Shown: positions 44,801 through 57,200 of the stretch, piece after piece | Layout: each line of letters opens with the position of its first letter | How positions within the stretch are numbered: the stretch's first letter is position 1 | DNA from: Deuterostichococcus epilithicus | Lineage: Eukaryota; Chlorophyta; Trebouxiophyceae; Prasiolales; Stichococcaceae | NCBI GenBank assembly: GCA_033439295.1 | Contig: JAVTLE010000004.1 | Location: forward strand, 1,860,012-1,924,011 | Length of the DNA: 64,000 nucleotides | Direction of reading: 5' to 3' | The notes under the pieces: generated by a model | What the model was told of the DNA's origin: nothing | The model's database searches: none | What the model saw: the letters and a program-made list of their open reading frames with translations, nothing else | Program-made: the position numbers and the translations under genes

Positions 44801-47800
44801 GCGCCCTGCTGAGATCAGAGCTTGCGGGTCAGGGTTTGGGACAGGGTCTGATGGCAGAACGAGAACTGGCAACCGCGTCAGCACTGGCGCGCAGCACGGG
44901 TGCCATGTGCACGGCTGCTGTTTGGGCATCTGGCCAGCACTCTTGCTGATTATGTCAGCCCTCTTGCTGAGACTGGGCCTCCTGCTTGCTCTGCCGACAG
45001 CACGTATGGACAACAGGTCCTCACACAGGCGGCGACAAGCCAGCGGCGGTAGACGAACCCTCGAATGTGTGTGTGACGCATGCAGCAAGCACGCACCGCA
45101 AGGCTGCCCATGATGCTGTCCATGCGCGTCCAGTCGACCTTGGACGCCTGGCCGCGCTGCCCGACGTTGAATGCCTCTCGAACCTCGGTCACCAGGTACA
45201 TCGCGTGCAGCTCGCACTCGGAGTTGTAGGCCTTCCGCGCCGCATCCAGGTCGCGGGCCAGCAGCAGCGCGTCGGCGGGGCCCAGCCCCGAGGCCACCGC
45301 CGCCTTGCCCAGCGTGGTCGCCTCCCACCTGTGGAGGCACACATGATGACATGTGTCAGGGATTTGAAGCGTGATCTGAATCTGACAGAGCATGCATCAG
45401 CGCAGGAGCGCAGGCGCATCGGTGTCAGCTTAGCTGCCATGCGGATTGGGAGTGATTTGACTCGTGCCAGGCCGACAGCAGGAGCCAGGCTGGGCACTGA
45501 TCGGAGGCGTAATGCTCGGCAGCAAAGTTTCGCTGCTTCGCAGCAGAGCCAGACGTCCTGGATCAGTGCCAAGCACCCCCGGGCGCGGGGTGTGCCCGGC
45601 CAGGCAGCTCGGAGTGCACTGCTGCGGCAGCGATGCGCGGCAGGGAATGCGGAAGCTGGGGATGCACGCACGTGCCGGCGCTGCCGCGAGTGGAGTCCTT
45701 GTCCTGCTTCCACCGGATGAGCTTCTGCTCGCACAGCCACGCCTGCGCCTTCTGCGCCGAGCCGATCACCAGCTGCTTGTTGTCCTGCGCGATGAGCAGA
45801 AGCGGCGCACGAGGTGCGTCAGCACACTGCTGACAACTTCAGGGCGCTCAGCTGGCGATTGGTAGACAGGCCACATGGGTAATGACGATTAGTTGTGGCG
45901 CATGCTGCAGAGCGCATGCCGCAAGTGCTGCTGCAAGTGCTGTTGCAGCGGCGCACTTCCAGGTCGTGCGTGCGTCTTGATGCTTCGGCAGTGCTCCCTG
46001 CACCCGTGGCGCAGGCTCGGCAAGACCAGCAAGGCAGGCCCCAGGCGGCGGCCGCAGATGGTGCGGGTGGCACAGGCGGCTCACCTGCTCGTGGTTGATG
46101 GCGGCCAGTAGGGTGCACTTGATGTAGCGCTTGATGGCATCGGGACGCGCCGCCGAGCCATTGGCGACCACCTCCAGCATCGCGCGCCGCATGCCGGCCC
46201 GCGCGTCCGCCAGGCAGCTGGTCACCGCCCGAGCGTCCGCCTGGTGTGGAAGAGAGAGGTGTAGCTGACGGCAGGGTCAACGACAGCGGGCAGACTGACG
46301 GAAGGACCCTGGGCTGGTGCCGGTGGCAGCGGCAACCGTGCATGGAAGTGAGTGCGTGCTGCCGAGGTGCAGCAACGTGTGGATTGCGGCAAGAGGAGTG
46401 CGGCCTGTCCCCAGACAGTTTCAGGAGGAGCTGGCATGCAGGCCTCCCCCTTCAACCATGTGTGACGGCCAGCAGCACCTCTGCCTGGGATCCCACTTGC
46501 CGCTGCACCGTATGGAGGCCTTGCAGTGCTCGCTGCCCGGCGGTGTAGCCCTAGCGTATCGAAAATTCGTCCCTGGCCCCTGAAGCAGGGGTCACCCGCA
46601 GCAGAGGGTTGGGACACTTGCAAGGGCTACCTGCCAGGGGTTTGAAGCCACCTGCATGAGGGTGAGCAGGAGGTCGCGGGTGCGAGCGTCCTTGGTTGCC
46701 AGCAGGATGGCCTCGCCGGCGTCATCGATGCCGGCGCGCCCCGCGCGCCCCGCCATCTGCTGGTACTGCGTCGAGTCCAGCGGCTCGCTGCGGAGGCCGA
46801 CATAGTGGTGCCTGCCGGCCCGGCGGGTCACAACGTCAAGTCAAGATGCACGGCGCTGGTTGAAGAAGGAACCTCTGCAGTCTCAAGCAGCTGTAAGAGA
46901 TCCTACCGAATGCTTCCCTTTCCTTTCCGCGGCTGTGCCACTCAGCTCCATGCATGCGCGTGCAGGGCATATGCACATGAGCAACCGGTTCGTCCGGGTC
47001 TGCTCTGCGACAATGCCCACCGGAAGATGACGCGGCGGGCTGGAAGGTTGACGCCAGCGGCAAGGCCCGACGTCGCTGTCAGCACCGACACCGCACCGCA
47101 CTTAAAGGCGGTGACCACCAGCTCCTTCTCCTCGTCGGACAGAGCTGCATAGCGCGCCTAAGGTTTAGTAAAGCAGTGCAAATGCTGGACAAAGTCTGCG
47201 ATGTTTGCCGATGCATCGGAAGGCCGTCGCCATCAGCTCCATCTCCTGCATTGGACAGGCGTGCAAACGGCACAGATATCGAAAATCAATCAGGTAATAG
47301 AAAACCGAGTTAGCGACGGGCAAGGTTCGAGGCTGGGTGCCGTCACCACCGGCTCCACCTCCTCCGCCGGGTCTGCTTCCAGTCATATCAGGCCGACATG
47401 CTGCCAGGGCGTGGTGTCGACTGGCAGTCAAGGCTGACCAGGGTATCAGGCACATGTAGCACTGAGTGCCGTCATCACCGCCATCTTCCCCTACTCCTCC
47501 AGAGACAACTTTAGAGCCAGAATAGGTGAACGAAAAGGACGCTCCATGTTCCTGACAGGCATACAGGTTTCAGGTCCACTCACCGGAGTGATGGAAGGCG
47601 ACACCCTTGGCCATGACGCGGGCGAGCTGCGCGTTGCCGCCCTGCAGCCGTCCCAGCTCCGCCACAATGTCGGCTCGGCTGCGCGGCGCCACCCGCCCCC
47701 GCGTTTTCAGCCGCTCCGGCACGTTGATGGTGCTGGCCACGAACTCCGCGTTCTTGACGCACTCCTGCGGCAAGCAAAGCGAAGCAGACCACAGCAATGA

Positions 47801-50800
47801 AATGATCATCTTTGCAGAGCCAGGACCGCTGCCCCTGGGCGCTGAGCTCAGATCCACATCCTGCACAGCAAATTTTGCCGCAACTTCCGCATCTGCAATT
47901 TTTCCAGGACCAAACCCTGGATCCGGCATCACAGCCAAGAGCACAGGTAGGAAGAAGGGCAGCCGGGTAGGCCTTGTTACTGGAGGCGCAGGACATGCGG
48001 ACTGAGTTGCCGTCATCAAGACCAGTCGAGAGGAGGAACACAGGGGATGCGGGGAAGCACCAGCTTGGAGGCGCAGAACATGAGGACGGAGTTGCCCTCG
48101 TCGATGGTCTCGGAGCACAGCTGCGCAACATGGTCCGGGTCGCGCCCCTTGAAGTAGGGCACATCCGGCAGCCGCCGCACCTCCTCCATGCGCTCGTTGC
48201 ACAGCGACCGCCCAATCTGCTTGACGCAAGGAGACGAGCTTGACTCAGTGAACAAAGCACTGCATCGACACTCGACCTGCCCTCCGCGCCGCAACTCCCC
48301 CAAACGCTTGCGCTGCACAGCGGCCCCTTGCGCTTTGCGGCACTGAAGCAGCCACAAAAAGCATCACGACGGCGGAGCAGTCCTGGGTTGCAGGCACAGC
48401 GGAAAGACCGGACCCGAACCAGCCTTGGGAACCGCAGTAAAATTCGAACTTCAAGACACATGCAGAAATTACAATCCGAACGGTGACGCAACAGTCGATG
48501 CCTGGGGATGGTCCCTGCAAAGTGTTGCCAGGTCATGGCCCGTGCACTGGCGCCGTGTACTGCTGCCGCCGCCATGCGAAAGCAGCCATGCCGATTCAGC
48601 AGTGACCAGGATGCGCCAGGTGGTGGTGAACGATGCTGCCAGTTGATGTCACATGAGAGTCTGTTGACCAGTTCTCGAGTCAGTGATCTGGATCAATGTG
48701 TAGCAAGACCCATCAGCCACCAGGGTCAGGTGAACAGCGGCATGGCGCGCCAGGCGGGGGTTCACAACGCCGCCAGTCGCCACCACGACAGTTGTGGAAC
48801 CAACTCGAGACAGTGTTCCGTATCAGTCGAGCTGAGAGGGGGTGGTCACCAGGATGCGGCTGTCCAGCGGCACCGGGCGCCAGGTGGTGATGTACAGCGT
48901 GGCGTCCAGCCAGCGCGCCATGTCCGCCACGTTGGGGATTGTCGCGCTCATGGCCACGATCTGCGAGCAGGCAGGCAGGCGGGTGTGGCGACCATGTCTG
49001 TGGGCTTCTTCGACCTGGACCCACATCCATGTCTGGGGCTGGCGCTAGCTCGTGGCACCTTGAGTTTTGGCGGTATGAGTCATTGGACTGCTCGTTTTGA
49101 GAATGCACCCCCGGCCATGCACCAACCTCAAACCACGGTCCTGACTCAGCCAACAGAGTCCGCAAGGCGGCCATGCTGGGTGACTGGGTCAGCTTGCAGG
49201 AGGCACCTTGTTGGTGTCTCGCTGGCGGCCGGCAGGGCAACCTCACGCACCTGCAGCTGGCCGTCAAAGCCGAGCGGCGGCTCCACGCCGTGCTCGCCAG
49301 CGGCAGCCGCGGCAGAGGTGGCCACCGCAAAGCGCAGCTTGGTCAGCAGCAGCTCCAGCAGGTAGCCCCTGTCGTCGTCACCCACCTGCATTGTGCGGTC
49401 CCGCGGTGAACGCGCATCATGGTGGTTGCTACAGCGTCTGGCGGCTGCAGAACCTCGAGCGAAACGGGCTGCACCTGGGAGGCAGCTGGGAGGCACATGG
49501 AAGCCTCAGGCAAGCTCTGCGGCCGGAGCAGGAATCAGAGGGCATTGGGCTGAGGGCCCCAGAAATGCTTTGTCGGTGCCATGCCGCGATGGCGCAGGGG
49601 CTCGCTCGCATGCGCTGAAGTTTGACGGCAGAGCATGGCGGGACGGGAGTTGGAGGCGCACCATGTGCAGTTCGTCAACGACGACGCAGGAGAAGGTGGC
49701 CAGCCTCCCCTCCTCCAGCAGCCGGTTCGCGAGCGTGTTGGCCTTCTCGATGGTGGCCACCACGCAGCCCGTGCCCTCCGGGATGTCCCACCCCATGGCG
49801 GCGCCGCCCCACAGCTGCAGCACGCCCCTGCGCAGCGGCTTCAGCAGCGCCTCCATGTGCAGTGCCTGCGGCAGCCGGCACGCGGCGGCGGGGTCAGCAG
49901 TGCTGTGCCGGAGCCGTGCTGAATAAGGACGCGTGCGTCCAGCCGGCGCATGGGCACACGTCCCGCAAGCCACACAGGTAAGCCTCACGAGATCTGGGAT
50001 GCCCCCGGAGCCCGCCAACAGCTCAGCTGAGCACACACTGAGCAAGCTGCAGGTCTTGCCCGTGGCTTTCGAGGCAGCAAGCACTGCGGAAGTTCTTCCT
50101 TCCACAAGCGCCGCGGCAAAGGTACTGAACTCCTACTCCTTGTACGACACATGAAACGACAGCCAAGCTTTAGCAAGACTAAAATCGCTCCAGCAAACTG
50201 CCCTGGAATCCGAAACAAGCATTCCAACCCACCTTCTCCTCGCACAGCGCCCGGAAGGGCAGCACCAGCAGCACGGGGCGCTCCCATTCGACGATGGCGC
50301 GCAGCATGCACACCTCCGCGACCAGGGACTTGCCGCCGCTTGTGGGCGCGCAGTACACCAGGTTGCCGAAGCCCACGATGCCAGAGTCTAACAGGCACTC
50401 CGCCTGCACCAGGGGCACGGACAGAAAGGGGGTTGTCTTTGGTGACTTTGTCGCGCCCAGCGCCGGGCCTGGCATGAGCAGCGGCGGCGCCTCGGCTGCA
50501 CGAGCAAGCTGCAAAGCACAGCCGCACATGCTGGCGTGTGCCGAACGACAGCCTCGCACACATGCAGAACATCTGGAGCCGTTGAGGAAAGTGAAGTTGC
50601 CATGAACGAAAGCAGGCGGGGAAGCGCGCCTGCCACTCCTACAGGCGGAAGTCGTCGCCTTTTCAGGCAGAGTAAATTGGATGTGAACGGAAGAAGGCGG
50701 GGAAGCGCGCCTGCCACTCGTACAGGCGGAAGTCGTCGCCCTTCCAGGCGTCCGGCACAAGCTTGGCCGGCAGGTACTCCGTGATGCGCCGCTGCTGCGG

Positions 50801-53295
50801 CGTCAGGCCCACGTCCCGGCCGCTGGAGATGAGCGTCAGAGGGCTGCCGGGCGACGCCGCCGCGCTGAGCACGGCCGCCGGCAGCTCGAATGTCGCGGCT
50901 GGTGCGGCNNGNCGCGGCGGCGGCGGCAGCGGCGGTGGCGGGGACGCCGGCAGGCAGGGGGGCGAAGCCGACCGGCATTGCATGGCCCAGAGCCGTGACG
51001 GTGGCGGCGGCGGCTGCGCCGCCGGCGCTGTCGGTGGCCCCGCCGGCAGGAACAGGGGCGAAGCCGACAGGCATCGAGGAGACGGCGCCGGCGCCTTTGG
51101 CCTCGGCTGCAACGACCGCACTGGCAGCGCCGCTGACCTTGCTGAGGCGGTGGGGCCTGTGTCACGAGATGCACATGCATGAGATGTGCTGCCTGCAGGC
51201 CGTTTGCAACCTGCTGCTTGGAGCATGCATTGCCGAAATGCGAGGCCTTGGGAGCGAGGTCGTTGCAGAGGCTCGAAACTGCAGAAGGTTGAGTCCGCAC
51301 CTCTGCAGCTCCGGTGCAGAGTTGGCAGGCTGCGACTGCTGAGCTGACGCCGCCGGCTGCCGAGGCAGCACTGCCGTCCCAGCCGTCAGGCCAGCTCCGG
51401 CGTGGTCGCCCAGCTGCTGCGGTGCAGGATCCTGCGGCGGCGCCTGCTGCACATCTGCAGGCGGGCTGCTGGCACCAGGCATGCCGTCACGCGCCTGCGA
51501 GCCGCAGCTGTGCAGGAGTGCCGGCTGCGCCGCCGCGGCTGCCTGATCGTCAGGGAAGCTGTTCGTCTGTGGCGCCACGGCGCCGGCTTCGGACGGCGAC
51601 AGCGCTGCTGGGACCGTGCCGTTGGGCGCGGCGTTGGCGGCGGCCGCGCTGCTGGACACAATCGCAGCGGATCCCGCAACCGGGACATTGCCCTGGCTGC
51701 TGCTCAGACGCCGCCGCTGGGTGCCTCTGCCGCTGCCGCTGCCCGGTGCCACGGGGTGCCGACCGGACAATGGGCCGCCGGCTGCGCTTGGCAGCGCGTG
51801 CTGGGTGTCCTGGCTGCAGGTGGCGCGCCCTGGCTGGCTGCCACCGTGCAGCCGCTTGCACGCCTCCTGCCTGTCGACCGCCTCCAGAGCCGCAGCGAGG
51901 TCCGGCGGCAGCAGTGAGCCGCCCGCGTCCGGCGCCGCCGGCGGCAAGAGTCTGACGCCGGGCATGTGCTGCGAGCTCTCGGCTGGCAGATGCTGGCTGG
52001 GTCGCAGCTGGTGCTGGCTGTTTGGACGCTGTTGCACGAGCAGCGGCTGCGGGATCGGCGGCTGCTGTTGCTGGCGATGCGGCGGCTGCTGCACTGGCGC
52101 CGGACGGCTGGGCTTTGGCTGCGGCACGACGCCACGTCCTGACGCATCAGCTGGCTGCGAGGCTCGAGCGCCGAGGCCGCCTCTGGTCCACGCCGGCGCC
52201 GATGTCGCGCCCAGCGGCAGCTCAGCACCCGGCTGTGCAGCAGGTGCCGGCTGCGCGGGCGGCGGCGGCTGCACCTCGCTGAAGGGCAGCGAAGGGTATG
52301 TGAACACCGTGCTGAGGCCCTCGCTGCCTGCAGCAGGACGCAAAGGACAGTGCTTGCTGCTCACTCTTGGCCTGACGCAGTTTACGAGTCCATACAAAGC
52401 TGCATGCACGCCGTAGGCAGATGGAATCCTGACCTAGTGGCGTGTCGGGCACGACTTCGGCAGGTGCTTCAGGTGCAGGCGGCGGCTGGCTTGGCGGCAG
52501 CAGCTGCTGACTTCCCAGCACGGCCTGCGAGCCATTGTATGGCCGTAGGAACAGCGACACATCTGGCGGCGGCTGCTCCGACTGCGGTTGGCTGTCGGCC
52601 AACTGGCGTGGCACGGCAGGCGGGTGCTCGATTGGCGCTGGCGGCAAGCTTGGTACGCCGCCTGGCTGCAGCAGCTGATGCAGCTGCTGCGGCTCGACAC
52701 CTGGCCGCGCTGCTGGGGCTGCGGGTGGGGAAGCAGATGCGGCAGCGCGCGGCCGTTTGGACGGCACCTCTGTTGTGCCAGGCGCACTGTCGCTGCTGCG
52801 CTTTGCGCCGCTTGACCGTCCAGCCAGCTTGCTACCTGCAGCTCCCTGTTTGAAGCGGAAAGGATTGGTTCAACCCACGTATGCGCACGGTACACAACAC
52901 CGGGGGGTGCAATCTGCAGGATTGTGCAGTTTGGGCTAGCAACACAGCTGATGTGCTGTCACAACGCACCGGCATGCCGGTCCTCACGCTGTCTGGCAGC
53001 AGCAGTGATCGGGCGTAGGCATGGAGCTTGGCGTTCTCTGCCTGCTTTTGGCGGGCCCGATCACTCGCTGAGGGACCCTCCTTTGCCTGCTGCAAGTCAG
53101 ATCACCGAGTCAACGTGAAGCTGTGCGGAAACCCATATTGAAGTGGTAATGAGCACCATAATCAGCCATACGTGCAGTCAGACTGACCTTGGCAGGTTGT
53201 GGCGGCTTGGATGCACCGCCTGGCGGAGGCGGCCGCTGCTGCGAGAAGGTGAGGCGCCCAAGCTTCTTGTCAGCCTCTGCGGGCTTGGATCCCAT
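35867..53295 (-). CDS. POLQ: DNA polymerase theta (helicase-polymerase; TEBICHI/POLQ)
   Basis: One 17.4-kb gene with dozens of exons. It starts [20 protein letters not shown] at 53295 and ends [18 protein letters not shown] at 35867. The first 2.5 kb encodes a Gln/Pro/Ala-rich disordered region with a basic nuclear signal ([10 protein letters not shown]). Helicase part: YEWQ|AECLLD (about 50.71/50.40 kb), Walker [23 protein letters not shown] (about 49.65 kb), [24 protein letters not shown] (about 48.95 kb), [29 protein letters not shown] region and [15 protein letters not shown] (about 46.75 kb). Then come the helical and HhH-like region to 42.4 kb and a degenerate exonuclease-like domain (41.9-40.5 kb). 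Polymerase part: [14 protein letters not shown] (about 38.4 kb), motif [14 protein letters not shown] (about 38.0 kb), O-helix [16 protein letters not shown] (about 37.35 kb), [14 protein letters not shown] (about 36.67 kb) and motif C VHDELVFE (about 36.31 kb). POLQ performs microhomology-mediated end joining of double-strand breaks. Exon borders were not all fixed. Ambiguous bases occur at 41347 and 50909-50912. Confidence 0.93.
38882..38945. repeat. 25-bp tandem duplication in a POLQ intron
   Basis: TTGCACGCCCGTGTTTGCTCA occurs twice head to tail in the intron just upstream of the exon encoding [13 protein letters not shown]. Confidence 0.9.
39376..39414 (-). repeat. decayed copy of a POLQ exon start
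   Basis: On the minus strand this reads [12 protein letters not shown], against [12 protein letters not shown] at the start of the exon near 39286. It lies upstream of that exon, in the intron. Confidence 0.75.
44150..44213 (-). repeat. decayed POLQ exon copy B
   Basis: In the intron upstream of the exon starting at 43993, the minus strand reads [17 protein letters not shown] against [17 protein letters not shown] in the exon, codon by codon without gaps. It keeps a CAG acceptor-like start. Confidence 0.85.
44286..44348 (-). repeat. decayed POLQ exon copy C
   Basis: A second copy of the same exon start lies further upstream. The shared core GGTGGAGGCGCTGCAG and TCAAGCTG align with the exon, with a two-base length difference. 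A stop in the exon-equivalent frame follows soon after. Confidence 0.75.
47218..47266 (-). repeat. decayed copy of a POLQ helicase exon start
   Basis: On the minus strand this reads [14 protein letters not shown], against [15 protein letters not shown] in the exon at about 47105-47160. It lies in the intron upstream of that exon. Confidence 0.75.
47946..48023 (-). repeat. decayed copy of a POLQ helicase exon end
   Basis: On the minus strand this reads [12 protein letters not shown], against [13 protein letters not shown] at the end of the exon near 48064. The copy lies about 86 bp downstream, in the intron, and similarity continues past the exon into intron sequence. Confidence 0.85.
50579..50740 (-). 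repeat. 81-bp tandem duplication of a POLQ exon end, one copy with stop
   Basis: Two 81-bp units. The unit at 50660-50740 holds the real exon end ([10 protein letters not shown], then donor). The unit at 50579-50659 repeats it almost exactly, but the codon TAC is TAG, so it reads GDDFRL-stop-EWQ. Both units include the same intron start sequence. Confidence 0.95.
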
Positions 53296-54205
53296 CTACA
53301 TCATGTCAAGCAACCGTATAGAGCACGGCAACGGCCCTTGGCAGGCCGTCAAACGGCTGGAGCAACCGGCCTGAGCTGCAACTGTCACGACGGCCGCTGC
53401 ACCAACGTCAAGCCTTCGTTCGCGACTCAGCAGTCCCGCATTCAGGATTGCAATGCCTGATGGCGAGTGGATTGACACCTCCGATCACGGTGCCTCGAAT
53501 GGATTAGCTGCAGCAGGCGTGTCGAAAACGTCCAAATTATAGCACAGCCTACAAGTCACGCAAACTTGCACGCATGATATCTACCTGAAACCCAAGGCTC
53601 TCCGTTGGGCCTCATTAGTGAATTCCAGAGCGCTTGGGGTGTCCAGCCTTGGGACGCAGCATGGCGCAGCATGGCGCAGCAGGCTTCAGTCTCCACCGAC
53701 GTCACCATTCGCCTGCATCAACCGGTGAAGTGCAAGCAGGTTGCGTCGGCCCTTGGAAAGCCGGCGCTGTGAATTGGTAAATTTATCGTTCTTTCCAGCA
53801 ATTCGAGCGTCATGTGCCTCACCTGCATGCTTGCTCGCACAATATCTCACACAACCAAGGGTCAGCGGTGCTCCTCAGCGCGCAGCTTGTAACTTGTGCT
53901 AAGCACTTTTGCCCTGAAACGTCATGTGTTTAAAACGACTAAGGACCACCCTCATCTGTCTGCATTGACGCGTGGCGCAATGGGACGTTGACGCTGACGT
54001 GCGAACGGTAGCAGGGCAGCATGCAAATTCGGCTGTTCAGGCGACTTTGTACATTAGGCTCAGAGGTGGCTGCAAATCCCCGTGGATCATGGACACCAAC
54101 AACGGGTGAGCAAGTATGGTGTGCATCAATTGGTTGCAGCGCTGGCGACAACCCCACGCATGTTTCTTGTGCTACATTGCAGCATGAAATACAGACTCCT
54201 GAAAC
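53296..54205. promoter_or_regulatory. divergent intergenic region, POLQ and P-loop ATPase
   Basis: About 910 bp between divergent starts, expected to hold both promoters. GCATGGCGCA is repeated in tandem near 53658-53680. No TATA box or RNA gene was recognised. Confidence 0.45.
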
Positions 54206-57200
54206 ATGCAAGGACACGCAGGTGTGCGAGGCCTTGCTGCGGCAGCGGCCAAGCAGGCCAAGGAGGGTGCCAAGCATGCGGTCGAGGGCGCGGGGGAGGG
54301 CGCCAAGAACGCCGCCGATGAGGCGCCCGGCCAGCTCAGCAAGCTGCTGGGGTCTCTTCGGGTGAGCGCGTTGTCCTTCTGCACCGCAGTTTGTTCCAAT
54401 CTCTGCATGAGGGCATGGGCTTTTCACTGCCAAACCCACACTGTGTGGCCGTCTGCCACCGCCTCACCAGAGACGGTCAGAGAGCGCGTGTCGGCTGCGT
54501 GCAGTCGGTGCTGTTGGGCAGGGGGTCTATGATCCTCGTTGGCGGCGCCGGCATCGCGGCATTCAACTACTACGCCAGCCAGCACATCGACCAGTACTAC
54601 CGAGACCAGGTGTTGTGTCTTCATGCTGTCCATCACTCTGTTGAGGGCCCCTCCTCAATCCTTGTATCATGGCCAGTATCACGTGCGTATCTCACTGCAG
54701 CTGTCCTTTGTCTGCTGCAAGCCACACCATGCGCTGGAATTACCACTGACCGGAAAGCAGCCGACTGCAGGTGTATCACACGCTCGAGCGCGGGTTCTGC
54801 CCAGAGGCTCTGCCGGACGAGGGAGGCCTGCTGGAGCGCAAGGGCCTGCGAGAGCGCCTGCTGACCATCCTGCGGCAGGACGAGCCGGCAAAGTGCTACT
54901 ACCTCATCACTGGTGCAGGCGCCCGTCTGCCGGGAATGTGTAGTAACCTGCCTCTGGATGGCTGCGTGCCGGTAGTGTTTTAATCTTGGTTTCAGGTCTT
55001 CCACGGCGAGACAACGGAACACCCATCAGGTGATCACTCTGCTGCTCTCTGTGTGCAGGCCCCAACGGCAACGGCAAGAGCACCCTGTTAAAGGACATCG
55101 TGCGCAGCATCAAGGGCGGCATCGGCTACATGGAGGTCTGCACTTGCCCGCCCTAAAACGCTGCAGCGCACAACCCCGCACACGATTAAGCCATGTCGTC
55201 TGAAGACATCGCTGCTGGCGTGCTGCAATGCCGCTGAGTATACCCTGTCGGTTTCACATATCAATGCACACGTCACTGGATACGACATTCTTGCCCGCCA
55301 GGTAGACCCGCTGCCAGAAGTGGATTTCGGCAAGGACCTGGGCGCCGCAATCAACTTCAATTTCGAGGACCACCTCACGGTGTGTTTGCTTCGTCTGATA
55401 CTCAGAGCTGTGATGCTGCGCTTGTCATGGATGCTTCTAGGACTCATCGAAGCAGAGGACGACATGCTATGCCTCCGCACCGTGCAGGCATTCAACGCCA
55501 TCTCGTCAGTCCTCATCGGCTCCAAAGTCAAAGGTGGTCCGGCTCACTCATATTGCTGCACTTCCTCTCGGATTCATGTGCGACTGGTTCGATTGGCGAC
55601 TAGCCCTCGATACAAGACGCCATGGCAGGCTGGCTCAAACACCGAACGCCTGTTGATGGTGACATGTGGTCATGTGCAGAGACGAGCCAGGAGCACGAGA
55701 TGCAGGGGCTGAAGCGCGCAGCAGAGTCGCTGACTGAAGGCGCGCGCCGGTTCAAGCGCGAGCACGGCCGCCCCTTCGTGCTGGTCATCGACAACGCAGA
55801 CCGCCTGGCGGCGCAGCAGCCGCGGGTGACCTAGCGTTTCTTTTACACCAGCTCACGCCTTGAGCTTCCGTCTGTGCAGTCTCCCCGGCCACTCGGGACT
55901 GTCCAGCACACCTGAGCATGCCGAGGCGATGCTTTGTCGACTCGTGACTTGACCATCCTGGCGGTGCCGCATGCGGCATCCAGGTGCTGGCGGCGCTGCA
56001 GGACTATGCGAAGGACTGGTCGCAGGAGAACATCATCACGGTGGTCTTCGTGTGCGGCGCCAGCACCAACCTGCAGGGTGCGCGCTGCTCCTGAACTCGG
56101 TTGCGCATTCCGCCTGAAGCCAGACTCTTGCAGGTGCTTTGTGTATCGAACCGTGCATCGAAACGATGACTGCTGGTTCGTGCCCCTGAAACCCCCGCGG
56201 CCTCAGCAGAGGCATGTGCAACCCTGCGCAGAGCGCAGCTCGTGGTCGCGGGCGTTCGAGCCGATCGAGGTGTCGGACGTCACAGACGCCGAGGCGGAGT
56301 CGTTCCTGCAACGGCGTGGCGTGGACGAGGAGTCTGTATCGCCCGTCGTCCAGGCAAGTTTGTTTCTGCATCCGCAGACAAAGGACCAGGGCAGACCTAG
56401 ACTCGTCTGACCAGTTGCCGCCAGAAATCGAGCAGCTGCTTTGGGCAACCGCCTTTGCGCCGTTTATTCATTCCCTTCTTTGCTGTGCCGATACTCGGCA
56501 CAGTCACCGAGGCGACGTTGCAGCGTCAGCAACAGTCGGCCAGACAGAGGGAGGTCCTGCGGGCTGAAGACGCTCGTAAATCCCTGATCCAGGTTGCGGG
56601 CGGGCGGCTGGAGCTGCTGGAGAAGTGCGCCATCATGCTGGCCAAGGGCATTGGGCTCCCGGGTGCGGGTCCCTGACCGACACCTGCCCCTTTCGAGGGA
56701 TCTGGGTTGCTGTGACTCCCAGTCTGCGCGTTTGGGCACCTTGAGCGCGTCCGGTTTTGGCGACTTCAGACCGGAATGATGCGCGACCTTGTTGCACAAG
56801 GCCTGTTGCACCGCTGCATGCAGGCAGGCAGCAGCAGGCAGGCAGCAGGGCGCAGGTACCAGTCAGTCTCCCTGCATCAGCGGAGCGCTTGGTTGAAATG
56901 CTGCTGCTGTGCGCAGACGTGCAGTGCGAGGTGATGCGGCAGGTCGAACCCAACTTCGTGCGGGCCGGAGTCTTGGACAGCAGCGAGCACCAGGCCGCCG
57001 CTGTGCAGGTGCCCTCCTCCTGCACTTTCTTTTGCGTGCGATGGTTTGACGCCATGGAGCAAGCTCCTGACGGCACGCTCGGCCCCATTCCCGCCCTGCG
57101 TTTCGCTATCTAAAACAGTGTTGTAGTTTAGCGTCCATCAGCTTGGTGCGCCTTCCAATCCCGCCAAGCGTGCTGACAGCGCTGGCTGTGCGTGGGTGCA

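Noticed and set aside
54905-54960. Possible copy of the Walker A exon start in the ATPase intron
   Set aside because: GCAGGC plus a few bases only; too weak.
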